The position numbers were made by a program, and so were the translations under genes. A stretch of DNA of 64,000 nt, from positions 1 to 64,000 of the forward strand of contig URSA01000008.1 in assembly GCA_900550475.1 (NCBI GenBank), written 5' to 3'. A model generated the notes under the pieces. That model was given only the letters and a program-made list of their open reading frames with translations, had not been told where the DNA came from and made no database searches. How positions within the stretch are numbered: position 1 is the first letter of the stretch; the number at the start of each line of letters is the position of its first letter. This document shows positions 44,044-51,770 of this stretch, one piece after another. This DNA is from an uncultured Lachnospiraceae bacterium (GTDB lineage: Bacteria > Bacillota > Clostridia > Lachnospirales > Lachnospiraceae).

Positions 44044-44409
44044 ATGCGGATGGGAACGGACATGAACAGAAAGAATATGCCGCTGATTCTGATGCTGGTG
44101 GCGGGAGTCGTTACCAGCATCATTACCTTTATCAAACAGTATACGATGGTTCAGAAGCTGTTTGCCCTGTTGGTGACGCTGGTTGTATTTTATGCGCTGG
44201 GAAGCCTGATCAGATGGCTGCTTGACACATTCCAGGCGCAGAATGAAAAGGCGGCGCTGGATGAAGGCGCTGTGCTGGAGAAGGAGAACAGCCAGGAATC
44301 CGATACCGGCAAGGATAAAGATAAGGATAAGGACAAAGAAAAGAGCAAAGAGAAGGACACGGATAAGGACAAGACCGGGGAGAAAGACTCCGCAAAGGAT
44401 GCCGGCTGA
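44044..44409 (+). CDS. Small membrane protein with charged repetitive tail, between cheD and fliA
   Basis: A 121-residue protein of unknown function. Two hydrophobic stretches at about 12-27 and 36-57 suggest a hairpin in the membrane; the C-terminal third is almost only Lys, Asp and Glu in KDKDKDK-type repeats. No family recognised. The start is ambiguous among ATG 44044, 44050 and 44062. It lies between cheD and the sigma factor in an unbroken gene run, so a motility link is plausible. Confidence 0.65.
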   Translation: MRMGTDMNRKNMPLILMLVAGVVTSIITFIKQYTMVQKLFALLVTLVVFYALGSLIRWLLDTFQAQNEKAALDEGAVLEKENSQESDTGKDKDKDKDKEKSKEKDTDKDKTGEKDSAKDAG

Positions 44410-44448
44410 TCTGCAATGGGGCAGGGCGGCGGAGACTAGGAGGACACC

Positions 44449-45222
44449 ATGGACGAGGCAGGCCGGAGAAGGTTGTGGGAGGAGTACGGAAAAGACCGAA
44501 CTCACGAGCTGAGAGAAAAACTCATACTGGAATATGCTCCGCTTGTGAAGCTGGTTGCCGGGCGGCTGAGTATGTATCTGGGGTACAATGTGGAATATGA
44601 TGATCTTGTAAGCTATGGTATCTTCGGACTGATTGACGCCATCGACAAGTATGATTCCATGAAGGAGGTCAAGTTTGAGACCTACGCGAGTCTGCGTATC
44701 AGAGGAGCGATTCTTGACCAGATCCGCAAGATGGACTGGATTCCCAGAACCATCAGACAAAAACAGAAGAAAATAGATGCTGTGATCAGACAGATCGAGG
44801 CGGAGAACGGGCGGACAGCTACGGATGAAGAGATTGCCGCATCCCTCGGCATCAGCGACGAAGAGTATCTGGAATGGCAGTCACAGCTTAAGATTACCAA
44901 TATTGTTTCCCTCAACGAATATATGGAGCAGGGGAGCGAGGTTCCTGCGGAGCCGAACCGCCACACCACGGCAAGGTTCGAAAGCCCGGAGGAAAATATT
45001 GAGAAGGAAGAATTGAAGCAGGTGCTGGAGCAGACACTGCAGATACTCACGGAGAAGGAGAAAAAGGTGATTCTTCTCTATTATTACGAGGATCTGACGC
45101 TGAAGGAGATCAGCTCGGTGCTTGAGGTTTCGGAGTCCCGTATTTCACAGCTTCACACAAGAGCGCTCCAGAAGATGAAGGAGAAGATGGGAAGCTACAT
45201 GGGTATTCTTACCGACAGGTAA
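44449..45222 (+). CDS. fliA: Flagellar sigma factor sigma-28 (FliA/SigD)
   Basis: A 257-residue alternative sigma factor. Regions 2 (SYGIFGLIDAIDKYD and FETYASLRIRGAILDQIR), 3 (RTATDEEIAASLGIS) and 4 (LTEKEKKVILLYYYEDLTLKEIS) are complete and match the FliA/WhiG family. It would direct late flagellar genes (filament, receptors), which are outside the window. Located near the end of the cluster, as sigD in Bacillus, where distance from the promoter tunes its level. Confidence 0.96.
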   Translation: MDEAGRRRLWEEYGKDRTHELREKLILEYAPLVKLVAGRLSMYLGYNVEYDDLVSYGIFGLIDAIDKYDSMKEVKFETYASLRIRGAILDQIRKMDWIPRTIRQKQKKIDAVIRQIEAENGRTATDEEIAASLGISDEEYLEWQSQLKITNIVSLNEYMEQGSEVPAEPNRHTTARFESPEENIEKEELKQVLEQTLQILTEKEKKVILLYYYEDLTLKEISSVLEVSESRISQLHTRALQKMKEKMGSYMGILTDR

Positions 45223-45239
45223 GAAATAAGGAGGGGAAT

Positions 45240-46829
45240 ATGGCAAACGGCTTTTTTAAACTGGTGAGTGACCAGACCGGATACGGACTTTTGCTGAAGG
45301 CACCCACGGAAGGCGGGGAGCCGGTCAGAGTCAGCGAGGCGACGCAGTATCTGTCGGAGCGCAGCATTGCCTGTGATGCGGTTGCACTGGCGGAGGCGAT
45401 CAGCAGCAACAGGGACAGGGTGCTGCATCTTGCCATCGGGGAGTGCCCGAAGGAGGATATGGCGTTCCGCGTGACGGTGTCGGAGGACGGGATGCGCGCC
45501 GTGGCGAGATTGTTTGCGCCCTCCGAGAGAGGAAGCATGCCGTCTGTGGCAAACTTTACAGAGGATCTGCGGCTTCGGAATCAGGTCACGTTCGGAGTGA
45601 ATGAGGATGTGATTAAGGAGGCGTTTGAGAAAGAATTATTCTGCACGGACATTACGGTTGCGGAGGGCAAGGCACCCAGACAGGGTGAGGACGCCCGGAT
45701 CGAATATTTTTTCAACACAGATCTCAGGGCGAAGCCTACCGTGAATGCGGACGGGAGCGTGGATTTCTTCCATCTGAACACGATCAACCACTGTCAGCAG
45801 GGCGAGGTTTTAGCGAGGCTGATCAGGGAGGATCCCGGAGAGAGCGGCATGAGCGTGCAGGGCGCGCAGATCAAGCCGAGGGATGTGAAGAAGTTACAGC
45901 TGCGTTATGGCAACAACATTGAGCTGTCCGAGGACGGCACGGAATTGACTTCAAAGGTCAACGGACATGTGATGCTTGTGGAAGGAAGAGTGTTCGTCTC
46001 CAATGTGCTGGAGCTGGAGAATGTAGATACCTCTACCGGAAATGTGGATTATGACGGCAGCGTGACCATCTCGGGAAATGTGCAGTCCAACTTTTCCGTG
46101 ATTGCAAAGGGAAATATCGTGGTGAACGGTCTGGTGGAGGGCGCCTATCTGGAGGCAGGAGGCGACATCATCATTGCACGCGGCATGGTGGGAAGATCCA
46201 AGGGAGAGCTGAAGGCCGGCGGCAATGTGGTGGCAAAGTTTCTGGAGAACACCAAGGTTGTGGCGGAAGGAAATATTACGACCGAGTCCATCCTGCACAG
46301 CACGGTCATGTCCGGCAAGGATATTGCCGTGGACGGACGCAGGGGCTTTATTGCGGGCGGACGGGTGTGCGCCGCCAATCAGGTGGATGTGAAAACGTTG
46401 GGATCCCAGCTTGGCACGACGACCATCGTCGAGGTGGGAGCTGATCCCGTGACAAAGCGCAAGTTTCAGGAGATGCAGAAGACGCTTGCGGAGCTGACCC
46501 GCATTGTGAAGAGTCTGGACCCCATCATTGCCACCTACGCACAGAAACGCAAACAGGGTGAAAAATTTACGCCGGAGCAGGTGAAATATATTTCCTCCGT
46601 CTTAAAGCTCAAGGAGCAGAAGTCGGAGGAGCTGGAGAATGTTTCCAGGGAGACCAGGGCCATGCAGGAATTTTTGGAGCAGCAGGCGAACGCGCAGGTG
46701 ATCGTGCGGGGCGAGGTGTTCCCCGGAACCACCATCGTGATCGGTGATGTGTCCATGGCGGTGCCCAGCGACATGAAGTATTGCAAGTTTATCAAGCAGC
46801 AGGGCGATGTGAAGATGGTGGCAATATAA
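45240..46829 (+). CDS. FapA/DUF342-family protein
   Basis: A 529-residue protein of the DUF342/FapA family: N-terminal alpha/beta part, then right-handed beta-helix-like repeats (about 255-385; GNVQSNFSVIAKGNIVVNGLVEGAYLEAGGDI text), and a C-terminal coiled coil (about 410-485). Family members occur next to sigD or in motility and polar-localisation loci; molecular role is uncertain. No signal peptide, so cytoplasmic. Confidence 0.8.
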   Translation: MANGFFKLVSDQTGYGLLLKAPTEGGEPVRVSEATQYLSERSIACDAVALAEAISSNRDRVLHLAIGECPKEDMAFRVTVSEDGMRAVARLFAPSERGSMPSVANFTEDLRLRNQVTFGVNEDVIKEAFEKELFCTDITVAEGKAPRQGEDARIEYFFNTDLRAKPTVNADGSVDFFHLNTINHCQQGEVLARLIREDPGESGMSVQGAQIKPRDVKKLQLRYGNNIELSEDGTELTSKVNGHVMLVEGRVFVSNVLELENVDTSTGNVDYDGSVTISGNVQSNFSVIAKGNIVVNGLVEGAYLEAGGDIIIARGMVGRSKGELKAGGNVVAKFLENTKVVAEGNITTESILHSTVMSGKDIAVDGRRGFIAGGRVCAANQVDVKTLGSQLGTTTIVEVGADPVTKRKFQEMQKTLAELTRIVKSLDPIIATYAQKRKQGEKFTPEQVKYISSVLKLKEQKSEELENVSRETRAMQEFLEQQANAQVIVRGEVFPGTTIVIGDVSMAVPSDMKYCKFIKQQGDVKMVAI

Positions 46830-46869
46830 CAATATAAGGTGAACGCACAGCGTACAAAGGAGTGGTCAT

Positions 46870-47181
46870 ATGGCAATGGGATCAATCGAGCTTGCGACAA
46901 TCGCAAGACTGCAGGACTATACCACGATCAAACAAAATGAGGATAACAGAGGACTGGCGCAGCAGAGCAATCTGGTACAGCAGATGGATCACGACAATCA
47001 GCAGAAGACCAGACAGGTCACGGAGAGTGACAATGCCCAGTGGCATCAGAAAAATCCCGACGCAAAGGAAAAGGGTAACGGCAACTACGCGGGAGACGGC
47101 GGCAGGAACCGAAAAAAACAGAAGGAGTCAGACGGCAGGGTGCTTGTGAACGGCAGAGAGCACTTTGACATCAAGATCTGA
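46870..47181 (+). CDS. Small hydrophilic protein of unknown function
   Basis: A 103-residue protein, rich in Gln, Asn and Lys, without membrane segments or a known domain. It starts SIELATIARLQDY and ends RVLVNGREHFDIKI, with a disordered middle. It has a good AAAGGAG site at 46857-46863 and sits in the run after the FapA-like gene. I recall similar small proteins in flagellar clusters of related Clostridia, which is a weak memory-based remark. Confidence 0.6.
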   Translation: MAMGSIELATIARLQDYTTIKQNEDNRGLAQQSNLVQQMDHDNQQKTRQVTESDNAQWHQKNPDAKEKGNGNYAGDGGRNRKKQKESDGRVLVNGREHFDIKI

Positions 47182-47192
47182 GGAAAGATAAC

Positions 47193-47864
47193 ATGACAGC
47201 ACTGGAGATAATACTGCTCATATTGGGCATTGCCGCATTCGGGCTCAGCTTTATCCTGCCTGCGGGCAGTGAAAAGACGGACGCGGGAACGCGGGAACTG
47301 GTGGAGAAGGAAGCAAAGGACGCGATAGCGAGGGAGGTTGACGGCGCCAAGGAAAAGATCGACGAGATGGTGGAGGACACGGTGAACTATGCTGTGGAGA
47401 AAACGGAACGGTCGCTTGAGAAGGTTTCCAATCAGAAGATTATGGCGGTAAACGAGTATTCCGAGACGGTTTTGGAGGACATCAACAAAAACCACAAAGA
47501 AGTCCTGTTTCTGTATGATATGCTGAACGACAAGGAGAAAAACATTCAGTCTGCCGTCAGCAAGGCGGAAAAGACCGTGAAGGATATGCAGGTTCAGGCA
47601 GATGCCACGGATGAGGAAAAGCCGGTGGAGGAGTTTACGGAGCGGAAACCGAAGAAAATCTCCGAAGCTTCCGGGGCTGCAAATCCGGAGCGTGTGGAGG
47701 AGCCGGACATAAGCTTTACGAAAGAGGAAGGCTCTGAGGGCAACCACAACGAGAGAATACTGGAAATGCACAAGCAGGGCAAATCGAATGTTGCCATTGC
47801 GAAGGAGCTTGGTCTCGGGGTCGGTGAGGTTAAGCTGGTGATCGATCTGTTTGAAGGAGTATAG
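47193..47864 (+). CDS. SwrB-like / DUF6115 single-pass coiled-coil protein
   Basis: A 223-residue protein with an N-terminal membrane helix (about 3-23), a coiled coil (about 33-125), an acidic linker and a C-terminal helix-turn-helix-like segment (ILEMHKQGKSNVAIAKELGLGVGEVKLVIDLF). This layout and its place downstream of the flagellar sigma factor and before rpsB match B. subtilis SwrB, which promotes switch and export assembly. Orthology is inferred from architecture and synteny. Confidence 0.65.
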   Translation: MTALEIILLILGIAAFGLSFILPAGSEKTDAGTRELVEKEAKDAIAREVDGAKEKIDEMVEDTVNYAVEKTERSLEKVSNQKIMAVNEYSETVLEDINKNHKEVLFLYDMLNDKEKNIQSAVSKAEKTVKDMQVQADATDEEKPVEEFTERKPKKISEASGAANPERVEEPDISFTKEEGSEGNHNERILEMHKQGKSNVAIAKELGLGVGEVKLVIDLFEGV

Positions 47865-47868
47865 GGAA

Positions 47869-48516
47869 GTGAAACGGAAATATTATTTGCGCGGACTGGG
47901 AACGGGTATTCTGGTCACAGCGCTGATCTTGATCATAGCGTCGGGACAGAAGGAAACCATGACGGACGAGGAAGTGAAAGCGAGAGCGAAGGAGCTGGGC
48001 ATGGTGGAGAGCACGCTGTTATCCGATCTGGCAAACCAGACACCGGCGGCAGAGCCGGAAACCATGGCAGACCCGGCAGCCACGGCAGAACCGGAGACCG
48101 CGGAGAAAGCAACGCCGGAACCTGCGGCAGAACCGGAGACCGTGGAGAAAGCAACGCCGGAACCTGCGGCAGAACTGGAGACCACGGAGGAAGCAACGCC
48201 GGAACCTGCGGCAGAACCGGAGACCACGGCAGAGCCCACACCCGAGCCGACAGCGGAGCCGGAAGCAACGGCAGAACCCACAACAGACCCTGCAACGGAA
48301 CAGGAATCCATTCTGATTACGATACGATCCGGAGAAAGTTCGGTTTCTGTGAGTAAGACGTTAGAGGAGGCAGGGCTGGTTGCCTCTGCACAGGAGTACG
48401 ACCGTTACCTCTGCGAAAACGGATATGATAAGAAGATCCGGAGCGGGGAACACCGGATTCCGTTGGGCGCGGACGACGCGGAGATTGCCGCAATCATCAC
48501 AAGCGGAAAAAGATAG
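47869..48516 (+). CDS. Membrane-anchored protein with Pro-Glu-Thr repeats and an MltG/YceG-like C-terminal domain
   Basis: A 215-residue protein: N-terminal membrane helix (about 9-25), a spacer, a repeat tract of TPEPAAEPET-type units (about 60-145), and a C-terminal 65-residue domain (ITIRSGESSVSVSKTLEEAGLV and GEHRIPLGADDAEIAAIITSG) resembling the LysM-like start of MltG/YceG proteins, but without the transglycosylase part. Start GTG 47869 lies 9 bp after AAGGAG. Probably an envelope protein; the last gene of the run. Confidence 0.7.
   Translation: MKRKYYLRGLGTGILVTALILIIASGQKETMTDEEVKARAKELGMVESTLLSDLANQTPAAEPETMADPAATAEPETAEKATPEPAAEPETVEKATPEPAAELETTEEATPEPAAEPETTAEPTPEPTAEPEATAEPTTDPATEQESILITIRSGESSVSVSKTLEEAGLVASAQEYDRYLCENGYDKKIRSGEHRIPLGADDAEIAAIITSGKR
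48100..48300 (+). repeat. Tandem repeats encoding a Pro/Glu/Ala/Thr spacer
   Basis: Blocks of about 54 bp (EKATPEPAAEPETVEKATP-like, each starting with an AACGCCGGAACCTGCGGCAGA core) repeat three times, then decay into shorter TAEPTPEP units. The tract forms the extracellular spacer of the preceding membrane protein. Such repeats vary in number between strains. Confidence 0.75.
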
Positions 48517-48540
48517 TTTAAACATAATACCTTTTTTGTG

Positions 48541-48564
48541 AAAACCCCTTGCAATGGGGTTTTT
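48541..48564 (+). terminator. Terminator at the end of the motility run
   Basis: AAAACCCC (48541-48548) and GGGGTTTT (48556-48563) form a perfect 8-bp stem with a 7-nt loop, with TTTT and one more T in the 3' arm. It lies 24 bp after the last gene of the cluster and immediately before rpsB. The first clear terminator since 13481. Confidence 0.8.
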
Positions 48565-48577
48565 CCTATGTTATAAT
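48549..48577 (+). promoter_or_regulatory. rpsB promoter overlapping the upstream terminator
   Basis: TTGCAA (48549-48554), 17 bp, TATAAT (48572-48577): near-perfect sigma-A promoter. The -35 hexamer forms the loop of the terminator hairpin and the spacer includes its 3' arm, so the two elements share the same DNA. Start expected near 48584, about 130 nt before rpsB. Confidence 0.85.
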
Positions 48578-48600
48578 CCGAATGTTGTGACTAAAAAACA

Positions 48601-48686
48601 CGCAAATCTATTTGCAGTTGGTGACGCGAAAGCGGATGGCTGCGGAGCCGCTGTATTTTGACGCAGATACGGTGGAAAGATTTGCG
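48601..48686 (+). other. Structured leader of rpsB
   Basis: CGCAAATC (48601-48608) is exactly complementary to GATTTGCG (48679-48686), closing a leader of about 70 nt that contains smaller stems, for example AGCGG (48631-48635) with CCGCT (48648-48652). A competing local stem GCAAAT/ATTTGC is also possible at 48602-48615. The closed helix ends 15 bp before the rpsB ribosome site (GGAGGG), a layout compatible with autoregulation by S2. I do not recognise an Rfam family. Confidence 0.45.
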
Positions 48687-48714
48687 GAAGATCAAACCAA
48701 ACGGAGGGAAAGAC

Positions 48715-49476
48715 ATGAGCGTTATTTCAATGAAGCAGTTACTGGAAGCAGGTGTTCATTTCGGACATCAGACAAGAAGATGGAACCCTAAGATGGCTCC
48801 TTACATCTTCACCGAGAGAAATGGTATCCACATCATCGATCTGCAGAAATCCGTAGGCAAGGTTGACGAAGCTTACAGAGCAATTTCCGAGATCGCTGCA
48901 CAGGGCGGCACCATTCTTTTTGTAGGTACCAAGAAGCAGGCACAGGATGCTGTCAAGACCGAGGCTGAGAGATGCGGTATGTACTATGTAAACGAGAGAT
49001 GGCTCGGCGGTATGCTGACCAACTTCAAGACCATTCAGTCCCGTATCGACAGACTTCATGCAATTGAGACCATGTCTCAGGACGGTACCTTTGACGTACT
49101 TCCCAAGAAGGAAGTAATCGCACTGAGAAAAGAGTGGGATAAGCTGGAGAAGAACCTTGGCGGTATCAAGAACATGACCAGAATCCCCGATGCTATTTTT
49201 GTTGTTGATCCCAAGAAGGAGAGAATCTGCGTACAGGAGGCACATTCTCTTGGCATTACCCTGCTTGGCATCGGCGATACCAACTGTGATCCCGAGGAGC
49301 TGGACTACATCATCCCCGGAAATGACGATGCAATCAGAGCCGTTAAGCTGATCGTGTCCAAGATGGCAGATGCCGTAATCGAGGCAAATCAGGGTGAGGC
49401 CGTTTATACAGAGGCAGAGGTGGCAGTTGATGCTGAGAATGCTGATGTAGAAGAGATTGCAGCAGACGCAGAGTAA
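48715..49476 (+). CDS. rpsB: 30S ribosomal protein S2
   Basis: A 253-residue ribosomal protein beginning MSVISMKQLLEAGVHFGHQTRRWNPKM, the standard S2 start, with GTKKQAQDAV and the C-terminal acidic tail. ATG 48715 follows ACGGAGGG; the longer frame from 48658 includes the leader and is not real. Followed by tsf, as in almost all bacteria. Confidence 0.98.
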   Translation: MSVISMKQLLEAGVHFGHQTRRWNPKMAPYIFTERNGIHIIDLQKSVGKVDEAYRAISEIAAQGGTILFVGTKKQAQDAVKTEAERCGMYYVNERWLGGMLTNFKTIQSRIDRLHAIETMSQDGTFDVLPKKEVIALRKEWDKLEKNLGGIKNMTRIPDAIFVVDPKKERICVQEAHSLGITLLGIGDTNCDPEELDYIIPGNDDAIRAVKLIVSKMADAVIEANQGEAVYTEAEVAVDAENADVEEIAADAE

Positions 49477-49510
49477 GAAACGATAGAGCAAAGAGAAAGG
49501 TGATAAGAAA

Positions 49511-50452
49511 ATGGCAGATATTACAGCAGCAATGGTAAAAGAACTGCGTGAAATGACCGGCGCAGGTATGATGGACTGTAAGAAGGCTCTGAACGAGACC
49601 GCCGGCAACATGGATGAGGCAGTTGAATATCTCAGAAAGAACGGACAGGCAAAGGCTGAAAAGAAAGCAGGCAGAATCGCAGCAGAAGGTCTTTGCATGG
49701 TTGTGAAGAAGGACGATCAGACAGCAGCGGTTGTCGAAGTAAACTCCGAGACAGATTTCGTTGCAAAGAATGCTGATTTCCAGGCATATGTAAAGGCTGT
49801 TGCAGATCAGGCAGTAGAGTCCGATTCCGCAGACATCGACGCATTCATGGCTGAGAAGTGGAATCAGGATCCTTCCAAGACCGTGAAGGAAGCACTGGTT
49901 GAGAAGATTGCTGTTATCGGCGAGAATCTGAATATCAGAAGATTTGCAAAGGTTACCGCAGCAAACGGCTGTGTTGTGACCTATGTGCACGGCGGCGGAC
50001 GTATCGGCGTTATCGTTGAGGCAGAGACCGACACAGTGAACGAGGCTGTAAAGGAAGCCCTTACCAACATTGCAATGCAGATCGCAGCTCTGGCGCCCAA
50101 GTATGTGTCCAGAGATGAAGTAAGTGCAGAGTACATCGCACATGAGAAGGAGATCCTCCTTGCACAGATCATGAACGATCCCAAGGAGTCCCAGAAGCCT
50201 GAGAAGGTGATCAACGGCATGATCGAGGGTCGTGTAAGCAAGGAACTGAAGGAAGTATGTCTGCTGGATCAGGTTTATGTAAAGGCTGAGGACGGCAAGC
50301 AGACCGTTGCACAGTATGTTGCACAGGTTGCCAAGGCAAACGGAGTGAGCCTTTCCATCAAGCGTTTTGTTCGTTTCGAGACAGGCGAAGGTCTTGAGAA
50401 GAAGGAAGAGAATTTTGCAGAGGAAGTTGCAAAGCAGATGTCCGGAAAGTAA
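49511..50452 (+). CDS. tsf: Elongation factor Ts
   Basis: A 313-residue nucleotide-exchange factor for EF-Tu. N-terminal UBA-like helix bundle with VKELREMTGAGMMDCKKAL and the core motif VEVNSETDFVAKN at about 77-89; C-terminal dimerisation modules follow. Codon use is strongly biased, as expected for a highly expressed gene. Ends before a strong terminator; the usual next gene pyrH is not here. Confidence 0.98.
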   Translation: MADITAAMVKELREMTGAGMMDCKKALNETAGNMDEAVEYLRKNGQAKAEKKAGRIAAEGLCMVVKKDDQTAAVVEVNSETDFVAKNADFQAYVKAVADQAVESDSADIDAFMAEKWNQDPSKTVKEALVEKIAVIGENLNIRRFAKVTAANGCVVTYVHGGGRIGVIVEAETDTVNEAVKEALTNIAMQIAALAPKYVSRDEVSAEYIAHEKEILLAQIMNDPKESQKPEKVINGMIEGRVSKELKEVCLLDQVYVKAEDGKQTVAQYVAQVAKANGVSLSIKRFVRFETGEGLEKKEENFAEEVAKQMSGK

Positions 50453-50480
50453 GACACGGCATTTTGTATGAAATGACAGG

Positions 50481-50519
50481 ACACCATTACTTGCAGAAAT
50501 GCGGGTAATGGTGTTTTTT
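50481..50519 (+). terminator. Terminator of rpsB-tsf
   Basis: ACACCATTAC (50481-50490) pairs perfectly with GTAATGGTGT (50505-50514) around a 14-nt loop and is followed by TTTTT. It lies 29 bp after the tsf stop and closes the ribosomal transcription unit. Confidence 0.9.
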
Positions 50520-50574
50520 GATACGTCTGCCCCGCAGCAGACGATATTGTATTTATTATGGAAGGAATATGGTT

Positions 50575-51756
50575 ATGTACTCATTATTGCTTGCATTGAT
50601 CTATCTGGCGTTTATCAGTCTGGGACTGCCGGACTCTCTGTTGGGGGCGGCATGGCCCTCCATGTACCCGATGCTGGGAGTTCCGGTCTCCTTTGCGGGC
50701 ATCGTTTCCATGACGATTTCCGTCAATACGGTGATCTCAAGTCTGCTTAGCGACAGGGTGACCAGGCGGTTCGGCGCAGCAAAGGTAACGGCGGTCAGTG
50801 TGGGCATGACTGCGGCAGCCATGCTGGGGTTTTCCTGGTGCCGCCATTTCTGGCAGCTCTGCGTATTGGCAGTTCCCTACGGTCTCGGAGCAGGCAGCGT
50901 GGATGCAACGTTGAACAACTATGTGGCGCTGCATTATAAAAGCAGGCACATGAGCTGGCTGCACTGCATGTGGGGCGTGGGAACCATTGCGGGTTCCTAT
51001 GTGATCGGTGCCGTGCTCTCGGGAGGGAAAAGCTGGGGAATGGGATATCGTGTGGTCGGCGCAGTCCAGGTTGTCTTGACACTTTTTCTATTCGTTAGCA
51101 TTCCTGTGTGGAAAAAAGCAGAAGAAAAAAAGAATGCTGTACAGGGAACGGAACGGTGGGATCCGGGTTCTCCTTTACCGTTGAGGAATATTGTGAAGCT
51201 TCCGGGTGTAAAGGAAATGATGATGTCATTTTTTTGCTATTGTGCGCTGGAACAGATGGTAATTTTGTGGGCAAGCAGTTATATGGTGCTGTCCGGAGGA
51301 ATTGACACGGCACTTGCCGCCAAACTTGCCGGACTCTTTTTTATCGGCATTACTTTGGGGCGTGCCATAGATGGATTTCTTATGATGAAATTCAGCGATA
51401 CACAGATGATCCGGGCAGGTCAGATAGGAATCGGGTGCGGAATTCTGCTCATGGTGCTTCCGCTTGGAAACGAGATCACCATCGCGGGTTTTCTTTTGGT
51501 CGGGTTTGGATGTGCACCGATCTACCCATGCTTTATTCATGCTATTCCGGCAAGATTCGGAGAGGACAAGTCCCAGACGCTGATCGGGGTGCAGATGGCC
51601 GCTGCCTATGTCGGTATCAGTCTGATGCCACCGCTGTTCGGATGGATTGCAGATAATATCAGTATAGGACTCCTGCCTTTGTTTCTTGCTGTTATACTGA
51701 TACTGATGATTGTCTCCCATGAGTGTCTGGTTTGCAAGACGGAGAAAAAAAGCTGA
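50575..51756 (+). CDS. Major facilitator superfamily transporter
   Basis: A 393-residue membrane protein with about 12 hydrophobic segments in two halves, and an MFS-like cytosolic loop SDRVTRRFGAAKV after TM2. N-terminal half has the text LGLPDSLLGAAWPSMYPML, similar to fucose/sugar-type MFS proteins (FucP/YfkF-like). The substrate is not predictable. Start ATG 50575 is spaced 8 bp from GAAGGA; longer frames include the terminator region. It is the first gene after the tsf terminator. Confidence 0.85.
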   Translation: MYSLLLALIYLAFISLGLPDSLLGAAWPSMYPMLGVPVSFAGIVSMTISVNTVISSLLSDRVTRRFGAAKVTAVSVGMTAAAMLGFSWCRHFWQLCVLAVPYGLGAGSVDATLNNYVALHYKSRHMSWLHCMWGVGTIAGSYVIGAVLSGGKSWGMGYRVVGAVQVVLTLFLFVSIPVWKKAEEKKNAVQGTERWDPGSPLPLRNIVKLPGVKEMMMSFFCYCALEQMVILWASSYMVLSGGIDTALAAKLAGLFFIGITLGRAIDGFLMMKFSDTQMIRAGQIGIGCGILLMVLPLGNEITIAGFLLVGFGCAPIYPCFIHAIPARFGEDKSQTLIGVQMAAAYVGISLMPPLFGWIADNISIGLLPLFLAVILILMIVSHECLVCKTEKKS

Positions 51757-51770
51757 TGTGCAGGAGAGAT

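Noticed and set aside
44190..44400. Frameshift or low-quality sequence in the Lys/Asp tail
   Set aside because: The frame is open with consistent codons and a normal stop, so the low complexity appears genuine.
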